In this document: positions 7,089 to 14,437 of the stretch, one piece after another
Position numbering within the stretch: the first letter of the stretch is position 1
How the letters are laid out: each line of letters begins with the position of its first letter
Source of the DNA: Bacteroidia bacterium
Lineage (GTDB): Bacteria; Bacteroidota; Bacteroidia; AKYH767-A; OLB10
NCBI GenBank assembly: GCA_025450095.1
Contig: JANWID010000035.1
Coordinates: 1-21,383, forward strand
Direction: 5' to 3'
Length of the DNA stretch: 21,383 nucleotides
Made by a program: the position numbers and the translations under genes
The notes under the pieces: generated by a model
Database searches by the model: none
Told to the model about the DNA's origin: nothing
The model's input: only the letters and a program-made list of their open reading frames with translations

Positions 7089-8189
7089 ATGGATAAGAAA
7101 ATACCCTGCCTGGACCTTTCGGAACAGCACAGGCAGCTGAAAAAAGAAATCTTTGAAGCTTTTGAAAAAGTGTATGAGAAAACGGCCTTTTCCGGCGGAC
7201 CGTTTGTGGAATCATTTGAACAATCGTTTTCAGCATATATTGGCAGCCGTTATACCATAGGTGTCAGCAATGGAACGGTGGCACTTCACCTGGCCATGCT
7301 CGCACTGAATATCGGAGCGGGTGATGAAGTCATTATACCGGCAAACACGTTTATTGCAACTGCCTGGGGAGTTTCTCATGCGGGTGCGACACCGGTATTC
7401 GTGGATTGTGACCCGTTAACCTGGCAGATCGATCCAGCGAAAGCAAAAGCAGCTATTACTCCCCGCACAAAAGCGATTATCGGCGTACATCTTTATGGTC
7501 AGACATTCGATGTGGATGCGGTGAAAGAAATTTGCAAGAGTCACGGGATCGCTTTCATTGAAGATACCGCGCAGGCACAGGGTAGCCTGTACAAAGGGAA
7601 AAAAACCGGAACGTTCGGTGATCTTGCCTGCTATAGTTTTTATCCCGGAAAAAACCTGGGGGCTTGCGGCGAAGCGGGTGCTGTTGTTACACAAAATGAA
7701 AGTTATGATGCAAGACTGCGTTCGTTGCGCAATCATGGAAGTACAACAAGGTATTACCACGATGAAATAGGATATAACTATCGGATGGGTGGACTGGAGG
7801 GTGCATCATTATCTGTTAAGCTACGCTATCTTGAAAATTGGAATAATACCCGGCGGTCTATCGCAAAGCGTTACCGGGATGAGATTAAAAATCCTAAGGT
7901 GAAATTCCAGAAACAATATGATGGGTCAGATGGAATTTATCATTTGTTTGTTTGCACAGTAGAGGATAAAGAAAAGTTTGTCACTTACCTTTCAGGTAAC
8001 AATATCATACCGGCATTTCATTATCCCGTACCCTGTCACCTTCAAAAAGCTTATTCAAATCTTGGTTATAAAACCGGCGACTGCCCGAATTCGGAATACC
8101 TTGCCGCTCATTGTGTATCGCTTCCCATGTATGCGGAGCTTACCAGCGACCAGGTGCAACATGTAATTGATACCATAAACAACTATTAG
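7089..8189 (+). CDS. DegT/DnrJ/EryC1 family PLP-dependent sugar aminotransferase (WbpE-like)
   Basis: This 366-residue aminotransferase should transfer the amino group of glutamate onto a keto-sugar nucleotide. The PLP site is visible: SNGTVALHLAM (residues 60-70) binds the phosphate, EDTAQ (158-162) contacts the ring, and K188 in SFYPGKNLGACGEAG forms the Schiff base. GYNYRM follows, as in the family. Its place after the dehydrogenase and acetyltransferase fits WbpE/WlbC, which aminates C3. The sequence agrees better with FdtB/WbpE-type enzymes (opening IPCLDLSEQHRQLKKE) than with the second aminotransferase of this cluster, so the two are unlikely to be redundant. The next gene begins 1 base after its stop. 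Confidence 0.9.
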   Translation: MDKKIPCLDLSEQHRQLKKEIFEAFEKVYEKTAFSGGPFVESFEQSFSAYIGSRYTIGVSNGTVALHLAMLALNIGAGDEVIIPANTFIATAWGVSHAGATPVFVDCDPLTWQIDPAKAKAAITPRTKAIIGVHLYGQTFDVDAVKEICKSHGIAFIEDTAQAQGSLYKGKKTGTFGDLACYSFYPGKNLGACGEAGAVVTQNESYDARLRSLRNHGSTTRYYHDEIGYNYRMGGLEGASLSVKLRYLENWNNTRRSIAKRYRDEIKNPKVKFQKQYDGSDGIYHLFVCTVEDKEKFVTYLSGNNIIPAFHYPVPCHLQKAYSNLGYKTGDCPNSEYLAAHCVSLPMYAELTSDQVQHVIDTINNY

Positions 8190-8190
8190 G

Positions 8191-9216
8191 ATGAAAGAAG
8201 ATCTGACGTTGTTATTCCGGAAAAAAAATGCTCCGAAAGGCAACCTCGTTTCTATCATTCTCCCTTTGTTTAATGAAGCCCAGTCCCTGGGCTTTGTTTT
8301 CAATGAACTTTATGAGTTTTTACCTTCACAGTTATCCGGGTATCGTTTCGAAATAACTTTCGTTGATGACTGCTCAACGGATGACTCCTTTTCGATAGTA
8401 GAACAACAGGCCGCAAAGGCACCGCATAATGTTAAAGTTTCCGTGGTACGGCTTGCACGAAATTCGGGAAGTCATACCGCGATCACCGCGGGACTCGCTA
8501 TAGCACGCGGTGAATTCATTCTTATCATGTCAAGCGATGGCCAGGATCCGTCAGAAATTATCAGGGATCTCATCAATAACTGGAACCAGGGACATGACCT
8601 GGTACTTGCCACACGTGCTGTGAATCTCGACAGCAGCCGGTTCAAAAATTATATTTCAAATCTTGCGTGGAAAATAATGAAGTGGACCACCAAAATGAAA
8701 ATGCCTGATCATGGTTGTGACTTACTGGGAATGGACCGGAAAGTACTGAATGCATTTAACAAAATGGATGAGCGGAATACCACATTTATATTTCGTATTC
8801 TTTACCTGGGTTTCGATCAGCATGAAATTACTTATGTAAAAAGACAACGTTTTGCAGGAGAAAGTAAATGGACTTTCTTTAAAAAAATAGCCATACTCAT
8901 CGATGCCATATCCGGGTTTTCAAATCGACCGCTCAAGCTGATCACCAGCCTGGGTATGATCATTTTTGCAGTACTTGTATTAAGATGGATGTATGTAATT
9001 TTCAATATTTATGTGCTCGGCATCAGTCCTGATTCGCAGGATATAATTCTGAATAGCATTTTCACTTCACTGGCAGTTGTGGTTTTACTGCTTGGATTTA
9101 TCGGTAACTATATCTGGAGGATTCTCGACGAAACACGGAAACGTCCGCAATATGAAATAAGCCGCATCGGGGGACAAATATTCACTGATGTAGATGAAAA
9201 TACCAAACAACAATGA
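8191..9216 (+). CDS. Family 2 glycosyltransferase, polyprenyl-phosphate type, two C-terminal membrane helices
   Basis: A 341-residue inner-membrane glycosyltransferase. The GT-A domain has SIILPLFNEA (residues 21-30), FVDDCSTDDS with D59-D60 for the nucleotide, SSDGQDP (114-120) as the metal-binding region, and RFAGESKW (220-227), typical of dolichyl- or undecaprenyl-phosphate transferases of the DPM1/ArnC/GtrB group. Two hydrophobic helices follow at about 249-273 and 289-310. It probably moves a sugar from a nucleotide donor to undecaprenyl phosphate at the cytoplasmic face. It is tightly packed in the operon: 1 base after the aminotransferase and a 4-base ATGA overlap with the methyltransferase gene. 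The donor sugar cannot be read from sequence. Confidence 0.9.
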   Translation: MKEDLTLLFRKKNAPKGNLVSIILPLFNEAQSLGFVFNELYEFLPSQLSGYRFEITFVDDCSTDDSFSIVEQQAAKAPHNVKVSVVRLARNSGSHTAITAGLAIARGEFILIMSSDGQDPSEIIRDLINNWNQGHDLVLATRAVNLDSSRFKNYISNLAWKIMKWTTKMKMPDHGCDLLGMDRKVLNAFNKMDERNTTFIFRILYLGFDQHEITYVKRQRFAGESKWTFFKKIAILIDAISGFSNRPLKLITSLGMIIFAVLVLRWMYVIFNIYVLGISPDSQDIILNSIFTSLAVVVLLLGFIGNYIWRILDETRKRPQYEISRIGGQIFTDVDENTKQQ

Positions 9217-10397
9217 TTCCCTCAGCATGTTCAGCATGTGGTAGTAATAACGTATCGGCTTATTATAGGATCGATTCACTTCCACTGCTTCTTTTCCCGG
9301 TCAGCCGTGAAGTAAAGGATTCCATAAAGGCCGCTGAAATTCGTTCATACATCTGCAGTGATTGTTGTCATGTGTTCACCTCACCTTTGTCGCAGGAAGA
9401 TTCCGCTCTAATTTACGGGGAGTACTACCAGTTTTATCCGTATGATAATCTCGAATCCATGAATGTGCATTACCGGAGGCCATTCGAAATTTTTTTTGAA
9501 GAATCCATCAAAAATCACTTCACGAAAAATAATGATCGCTTATCGCTGCTGGAAGTAGGTTGTTCTTCCGGAAAGCAGCTCGAATTTTTTGAACAGTTTA
9601 ATATCGACAGCTACGGCATTGATCCGTCACCATTGAATGTTAGTGGTGATAATAAAATCATCAAAGGGTATTATAACGAATACGAATTCAAAAATAAATA
9701 TGATATAATTGTTGCAAGGTTTGTGCTGGAACATGTCAATGATCCCTACAGTTTTCTGAGCAAGCTCAACCACGACCTTAGCGACAGAGGCATTGCATTC
9801 ATCCAGGTTCCGAATATCCCTGAATTTATTCATGGAGCCATGCCTTTATTCCTCGCCCATGAGCATTCGCAGTATTTCAATAGTTATTCTGCTGCAATGG
9901 CATCAAAGCGTGCAGGCTTCCAGGTGAATAATTTTCCCACCGGTCAGCAACAAAGTATTATGCTAGCACTTACAAAAACTGGTGTGGCGAATCCGGTCTT
10001 ACCAACAAAACCTGGTTTTTCGGTTTACGAGTCCTTTATTCAAATGAGGAATTCACTTGCCGTGTCGGTAAAAAGTTTTTTATCGGAACAGAAAGCCAGG
10101 CATGCGTTTTATGGTTCCGGGCTAACACTTTCCTGGTTGCTTTATGACCTGGGAATATTGCGTGAGTCATATCAGGGAACGGTAATAGATGATAACCCGG
10201 TGCTGTCAGGGAGGTTTATGCCACTTTCTGATTTCAGTATTCATCCTATAAACCAGGGAAAAATTAATGAATTTCCTTCCGTTATTCTTACACTCAACCC
10301 CGTGTATCACGTTAAGGTGCTGCAAAAATTAAAGTCGGAAGGCTATAAAGGCAAAGTGTTTTCTATTAACGCTGAAGGTATAAACGAAATAAACTGA
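9213..10397 (+). CDS. Class I SAM methyltransferase with N-terminal zinc motif, sugar C-methyltransferase-like
   Basis: A 394-residue protein with the three-part layout of sugar C-methyltransferases (NovU/TylC3 type). An N-terminal metal-binding segment has CSAC (C6, C9) and CSDC (C48, C51). The SAM domain has LLEVGCSSGK (112-121) as motif I, YGIDPSP (134-140) after motif II, and VLEHVNDPYSF. A C-terminal Rossmann-like domain starts near AFYGSGLTLSW. Such enzymes add a methyl to a carbon next to a keto group of an NDP-sugar. Two conserved features of known C-methyltransferases (the catalytic His/Tyr dyad) cannot be verified without alignment, so O- or N-methylation remains possible. The ATGA overlap with the glycosyltransferase suggests coupled translation. 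Confidence 0.78.
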   Translation: MIPSACSACGSNNVSAYYRIDSLPLLLFPVSREVKDSIKAAEIRSYICSDCCHVFTSPLSQEDSALIYGEYYQFYPYDNLESMNVHYRRPFEIFFEESIKNHFTKNNDRLSLLEVGCSSGKQLEFFEQFNIDSYGIDPSPLNVSGDNKIIKGYYNEYEFKNKYDIIVARFVLEHVNDPYSFLSKLNHDLSDRGIAFIQVPNIPEFIHGAMPLFLAHEHSQYFNSYSAAMASKRAGFQVNNFPTGQQQSIMLALTKTGVANPVLPTKPGFSVYESFIQMRNSLAVSVKSFLSEQKARHAFYGSGLTLSWLLYDLGILRESYQGTVIDDNPVLSGRFMPLSDFSIHPINQGKINEFPSVILTLNPVYHVKVLQKLKSEGYKGKVFSINAEGINEIN

Positions 10398-10413
10398 ATT
10401 AACGATCTTATTG

Positions 10414-11454
10414 ATGAGGAAGAATATTTTAGTCACTGCAACCGGGGGAAGAAGTGTAGGCTCGGGTATTCTTCATGCGCTGACACGTTCCTCACCGGAA
10501 GTAAACGCACGGTGGAATGTGATTGCAGCAGACGCAGACTCTTTTGCATGGGGACTTTATAAGGTGCCGCAGTCCGTGTTGATGCCACTTGCCAATGATC
10601 CGCAATATCCTGCAGCACTCCGAAAAATTATTGAACAATACCATATCGATGCGGTGATTCCAGGTTCTGAACCTGAAGTTTCTTTGCTTGCTCCAGGAAT
10701 TAGTGGAATAGATATACCCGTAATAACAAATCATCACACCCTGATTCCACTGATGACTGATAAATTCATCGCTCACGAAAAATTAAAGGCACTGGGTTAT
10801 GATGTAATTGAAACTTGTGCGTTTACTGAATGGCAATCCGCAGTGAAGAAATGGGGATTCCCGTTGATACTGAAACCTACACAAAATTCAGGTGGGTCGA
10901 AAGGATTGCAGCTGATCAAGACAATTGAAGAACTTGAAACACTTGATAAGTTGAACCGGGTACCAGCCGGGTATTGCCTGCAACCTTATTCCGGCGATAT
11001 GGATGAAGAGTTTACGGTTGGAGTTCTCTCTGATAAATCGGGAAAGCTGATGGGCAGCATTGTTATGAAAAGAAAGCTTACCGGATTATCACTGTTGCAT
11101 TCAGAAACTATTAACGGAAAAAAATATGGTATCTCTACGGGATATTCACAGGGCTATATTATAAAAGATGAAATGGTAAGTTCTTTTTGCGAAGAGCTTT
11201 CACTAAAGCTGAATAGTCGTGGGCCATTAAATATTCAATTACGGAAATCAGGTAACAAGCTTCTTGTATTTGAAATTCATCCCAGGTTTTCGGGAACTAC
11301 TCCGATACGGGCCGATGTCGGTTTCAATGAGCCCGATTTATTACTGCGAAATTTCCTGTTTGGGGAAACATTTGATGAGATCAACTATCAGTATAATGTT
11401 GCAGCCATACGTGCTTTTGAACATGTGATTGTTCCGATGGATAAAATGCTCTGA
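10414..11454 (+). CDS. ATP-grasp family ligase (CarB/PylC-like), substrate unknown
   Basis: This 346-residue protein has the ATP-grasp fold. A pre-grasp domain begins ILVTATGGRSVGSG and contains IPGSEPEVSLLA (82-93). The grasp domain has LILKPTQNSGGSKG (151-164), with K154 a likely ATP contact, and FEIHPRFSGT (286-295) as the metal-binding end. The usual ExN at that end reads E287-x-H289, a small departure. ATP-grasp enzymes join a carboxylate to an amine or thiol through an acyl-phosphate. In this operon the obvious idea is amide formation on a sugar carboxyl or amino group, but that is inference. I start at the ATG at 10414; a TTG one codon earlier is not needed. It lies 16 bases after the methyltransferase and 5 before the phosphoesterase. 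Confidence 0.82.
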   Translation: MRKNILVTATGGRSVGSGILHALTRSSPEVNARWNVIAADADSFAWGLYKVPQSVLMPLANDPQYPAALRKIIEQYHIDAVIPGSEPEVSLLAPGISGIDIPVITNHHTLIPLMTDKFIAHEKLKALGYDVIETCAFTEWQSAVKKWGFPLILKPTQNSGGSKGLQLIKTIEELETLDKLNRVPAGYCLQPYSGDMDEEFTVGVLSDKSGKLMGSIVMKRKLTGLSLLHSETINGKKYGISTGYSQGYIIKDEMVSSFCEELSLKLNSRGPLNIQLRKSGNKLLVFEIHPRFSGTTPIRADVGFNEPDLLLRNFLFGETFDEINYQYNVAAIRAFEHVIVPMDKML

Positions 11455-11459
11455 TCGTC

Positions 11460-12161
11460 ATGAAGCTTGCTATCCTGAGCGACATACAGTCCAATAGCTT
11501 TGCCCTGGAAAAAGTGCTGGATGATATAACTGCAAACGGAATTAACAGGCTCCTTGTTGCCGGCGATATTTTCGGATATTATCCCTGGGCATCGGAAACA
11601 TGGCGATTGTTACAACCATACTTAAAGGATTCATTTTTTATCCTGGGAAATCATGACATGCTTTTATTAAAGGAGCCGGTAAATCCCCCCTCCTATTACA
11701 AAGCTGCACAGCTTAACCGCGATGAACTCATGCAGAACAATCCCGAAGCAATGACATGGCTCCGGTCTCTTTCATTGGAAAGAACATTTCAAATAGAAAA
11801 TTATCCGGTGCGCCTCATTCATGGAACACCACAGGATCCTCTGGAAGGACGATATTACCCCGATTCACCGGAAGGAACTATTCCGATTCCTGAAGGAGGG
11901 GTGTTGATTTTGGGACATACCCATTATCCGTTAGTAAAAATAACCGACGGATCTATGATTATAAATCCCGGTTCAACCGGTCAGCCCCGTGATGGAAACC
12001 CTATGCCTTCATGGGCCTTATGGGATACAGAAAAGCATTCGGTGCAGATCAAAAGAACTGCATATGACAATCTGGAAGTAATGAAATTGCTAACAGCTAT
12101 GGGCTGGGATGAAAGATCCGTCAGGGCACTTAATAAAACAGCCCCCGGCTCACTGATCTGA
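11460..12161 (+). CDS. Calcineurin-like metallophosphoesterase (YfcE/MJ0936-like)
   Basis: This 233-residue protein shows the two-metal phosphoesterase motifs in order: SDIQSN (residues 7-12), GDIFGYYP (35-42), GNHD (63-66), HGTP (121-124) and GHTH (152-155). The first motif is normally DxH; here it is D8-x-Q10, which changes one metal ligand. The other ligands (D36, N64, H121, H153, H155) are present. It has no signal peptide, so it is cytosolic. The family hydrolyses phosphomono- or diesters of varied substrates. In this operon it might act on a nucleotide or lipid-linked sugar, or on a product of the ATP-grasp enzyme. That is inference. It ends the tightly packed run; a 92-base gap follows. 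Confidence 0.86.
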   Translation: MKLAILSDIQSNSFALEKVLDDITANGINRLLVAGDIFGYYPWASETWRLLQPYLKDSFFILGNHDMLLLKEPVNPPSYYKAAQLNRDELMQNNPEAMTWLRSLSLERTFQIENYPVRLIHGTPQDPLEGRYYPDSPEGTIPIPEGGVLILGHTHYPLVKITDGSMIINPGSTGQPRDGNPMPSWALWDTEKHSVQIKRTAYDNLEVMKLLTAMGWDERSVRALNKTAPGSLI

Positions 12162-12253
12162 AACCATAAACATCGTTTACCAGGTGATTCATTGACTACG
12201 ATATCTTAAATCCGGAATATGTTAAAGTATTTTTTCAACTTTACAGCACCAAT

Positions 12254-13237
12254 ATGACAACTAAACAGATATCAAACTGCCGCATTCTTATTACCGGGGG
12301 AGCCGGTTTCATCGGTTCTTATGTAATTGAAGAATTGCTACCATTGAACCCCTCGAAAATTATCGTTATCGATAATTTCATTCGCGGAAGCGAAGAAAAC
12401 ATGAAAAATTTCAGACAACACCCCCTGGTGGAATTTCATGAGGGCGATATACGTAACAAAGAACTGCTGGAAGAATGTGTGAAAGGTTGTGATTACGTTT
12501 TTCATATGGCAGCACTTAGGATCAATGCATGCGCAGCTAATCCCCGTGAAGGATTTGATGTCATGCTTCGTTCAACTTTCGAACTGGCAGATCTTTGCGT
12601 TAAGCATCATGTAAAAAAAATTATTTACAGCTCCAGCGCTTCGGTTTATGGACTGGCACAGCATTTTCCCACACCAGAAAGCGACAATCCATATAACAAC
12701 CAGACTTTTTATGGTGCTGCAAAAATGTGGGGAGAACAATTATTCCGTAGCTATAAATTCATGTACGGACTCGATTATGTCGCCCTCCGTTATTTCAATG
12801 CATACGGCCCACGTATGGATACCGACGGAAAGTACACTGAAGTGATGATCAAATGGCTTGACTGCATTCGCGAAAATCGTTCACCTTTGATTTACGGCGA
12901 TGGTTCCACTACAATGGATTTTGTTTATGTAAGAGACATTGCCAAAGCAAATGTTGCAGCCCTATTTTCGGATGCAACTGATGAGGCTTTCAATATTGGC
13001 AACTGTGTTGAAACCAGTCTGAAACAACTACTCGAAGTTCTGCTTCGGGTAAACAATTCGAATCTGCAACCTGAATACCGGGAAGAAAATTCGGTAAACC
13101 CAGTCAGCAGGAGACTGGCAGATATTTCCAAAGCAAAAAAAATACTCCATTTCACACCCACAACCACGCTGGAAGAAGGAATGCGCGAGCTGAGCTCATG
13201 GTATTTCAATAAGCAAAAGCAACAACACACTTTATGA
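12254..13237 (+). CDS. NAD-dependent sugar epimerase/dehydratase (extended SDR)
   Basis: A 327-residue extended short-chain dehydrogenase/reductase. The nucleotide-binding motif is GGAGFIG (residues 15-21), and the catalytic residues are visible as SSSASVYG (126-133) and YGAAK (Y153, K157). The C-terminal half has RYFNAYGPRM and DFVYVRDIAKA, which contact the NDP-sugar in UDP-glucose 4-epimerase and related dehydratases. It overlaps the next aminotransferase gene by 4 bases (ATGA), so it probably makes the keto-sugar that the partner aminates. Epimerase and 4,6-dehydratase cannot be separated from sequence alone. The 92 bases upstream contain AT-rich TATTTTTT-like tracts but no convincing promoter box. 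Confidence 0.87.
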   Translation: MTTKQISNCRILITGGAGFIGSYVIEELLPLNPSKIIVIDNFIRGSEENMKNFRQHPLVEFHEGDIRNKELLEECVKGCDYVFHMAALRINACAANPREGFDVMLRSTFELADLCVKHHVKKIIYSSSASVYGLAQHFPTPESDNPYNNQTFYGAAKMWGEQLFRSYKFMYGLDYVALRYFNAYGPRMDTDGKYTEVMIKWLDCIRENRSPLIYGDGSTTMDFVYVRDIAKANVAALFSDATDEAFNIGNCVETSLKQLLEVLLRVNNSNLQPEYREENSVNPVSRRLADISKAKKILHFTPTTTLEEGMRELSSWYFNKQKQQHTL

Positions 13238-14364
13238 TTCCCATAGCTAAACCATATATGACAGCCGAAGAGGCACAGGCGGCATACGATGTAATTATGT
13301 CGGGATGGATCACGCAAGGTCCGCGGGTGCAGGAGCTGGAACAGAAATTTGCTGCTTACACCGGAGCACCACACGCGGTTGCAGTTTCCAATTGCACCAC
13401 AGCGCTTCACCTGGCCATGATCGTTGCGGGAATCGGGCCTGGGGATGAAGTCATTTGTCCATCCCTGAGTTATATTGCTACAGCAAACTGTATCCGTTAT
13501 GTTGGAGCAACACCGGTATTTGCAGAAGTGGAACCTGAAGATTTTAATCTGTCACCTGGCGATACTGAAAAAAAAATCACCAATAAAACAAAGGCGATAC
13601 TGCTGGTTCACCAGATTGGTATGCCCGCAGATATTGAAGCATTCCGGAAACTATGTACAAAACACAACCTGCTCCTGATAGAAGATGCGGCCTGCGCTGT
13701 TGGATCGGCATGGAACGGGAAGAAAATAGGAAGTCATTCAGACCTGGTTTGTTTTTCATTTCATCCACGGAAGGTGATATCAACTGGTGATGGAGGAATG
13801 ATAACAACCAATCGTGAAGATTATGCTGCAAGATTGCGGTTGTTAAGGCAACATGGTATGTCGGTGAACGACAGGGTGCGGCACGAGTCGGGAAAGATCA
13901 TTTTTGAAGATCACCTTGAAATTGGTTACAACTACAGGATGACCGATATCCAGGCTGCCGTGGGAATCAAACAACTTGAAAAACTCGACTGGCTGGTTAA
14001 TGAAAGAAGAAAAATTGCAGACCGTTACCGGGAAGCATTTGGAAACATTCCCTTTTTAAGGTTGCCATATGAAAAGAAGGGGAATTTCAGTAATTACCAG
14101 TCTTATTGCATTTACCTCGAAAAAAATTCACCAGTGACCCGGAACCAGCTCATGGAAAAATTACTGGAACTGGGTATTTCCAGCCGGCGGGGTATCATGA
14201 CATCGCACCGTGAAACCGCATACAAAGATGTTTCAAAACACGTGCACCTTCCCGTGAGTGAGGATTTATCGGATAACAGCATCATCCTGCCTTTGTATAT
14301 TCCAATGCCGGCTTCCGAACTTGAACGTGTGATTGATTCTGTAAAAAAAATCTTAGAAGGCTGA
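13234..14364 (+). CDS. DegT/DnrJ/EryC1 family PLP aminotransferase, perosamine-synthetase-like
   Basis: This 376-residue aminotransferase opens MIPIAKPYMTAEEAQAA and SGWITQGPRVQELE, like GDP-perosamine synthetase and related 4-keto-sugar aminotransferases. VSNCTTALHLAM (residues 51-62) binds the PLP phosphate, EDAAC (150-154) occupies the ring-contact position, and K180 in FSFHPRKVISTGDGG is the Schiff-base lysine. The ring-contact position has Cys where the first aminotransferase of this cluster (7089) has Gln. It is translationally coupled to the upstream SDR and is the last gene of the cluster, so the pair probably makes a second amino sugar, perhaps aminated at C4. It shares only general family similarity with the first aminotransferase. 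Confidence 0.9.
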   Translation: MIPIAKPYMTAEEAQAAYDVIMSGWITQGPRVQELEQKFAAYTGAPHAVAVSNCTTALHLAMIVAGIGPGDEVICPSLSYIATANCIRYVGATPVFAEVEPEDFNLSPGDTEKKITNKTKAILLVHQIGMPADIEAFRKLCTKHNLLLIEDAACAVGSAWNGKKIGSHSDLVCFSFHPRKVISTGDGGMITTNREDYAARLRLLRQHGMSVNDRVRHESGKIIFEDHLEIGYNYRMTDIQAAVGIKQLEKLDWLVNERRKIADRYREAFGNIPFLRLPYEKKGNFSNYQSYCIYLEKNSPVTRNQLMEKLLELGISSRRGIMTSHRETAYKDVSKHVHLPVSEDLSDNSIILPLYIPMPASELERVIDSVKKILEG

Positions 14365-14389
14365 TTTTATTTGAGGTAGCCCGGAAAAT

Positions 14390-14420
14390 TTTGCAGTTTA
14401 CATCCTTTAACGTATCTTGA
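14390..14420 (+). promoter_or_regulatory. Candidate promoter for the PorP-PorE-like pair
   Basis: TTTG (14390-14393), a 19-base spacer, then TATCTTGA (14413-14420), close to the -7 consensus TAnnTTTG but with two mismatches at the end. The spacing is the normal one for Bacteroidota. A transcript from here would start about 10 bases before the ATG at 14438, which argues against the in-frame TTG at 14417 that lies inside the box. Confidence 0.42.
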
Positions 14421-14437
14421 CCGTCTTTAAAAGCGTT

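Noticed and set aside
12925..13410. A 161-codon Cys-rich minus-strand frame
   Set aside because: It spans the SDR/aminotransferase junction antisense to both, and the cysteine richness follows from the complement of plus-strand codons.
5579..14364. Secondary-metabolite (antibiotic) gene cluster reading of the sugar genes
   Set aside because: There is no polyketide, peptide synthetase or resistance gene; the glycosyltransferase is membrane-anchored and the flanks are surface-protein genes, so a surface glycan is more likely.
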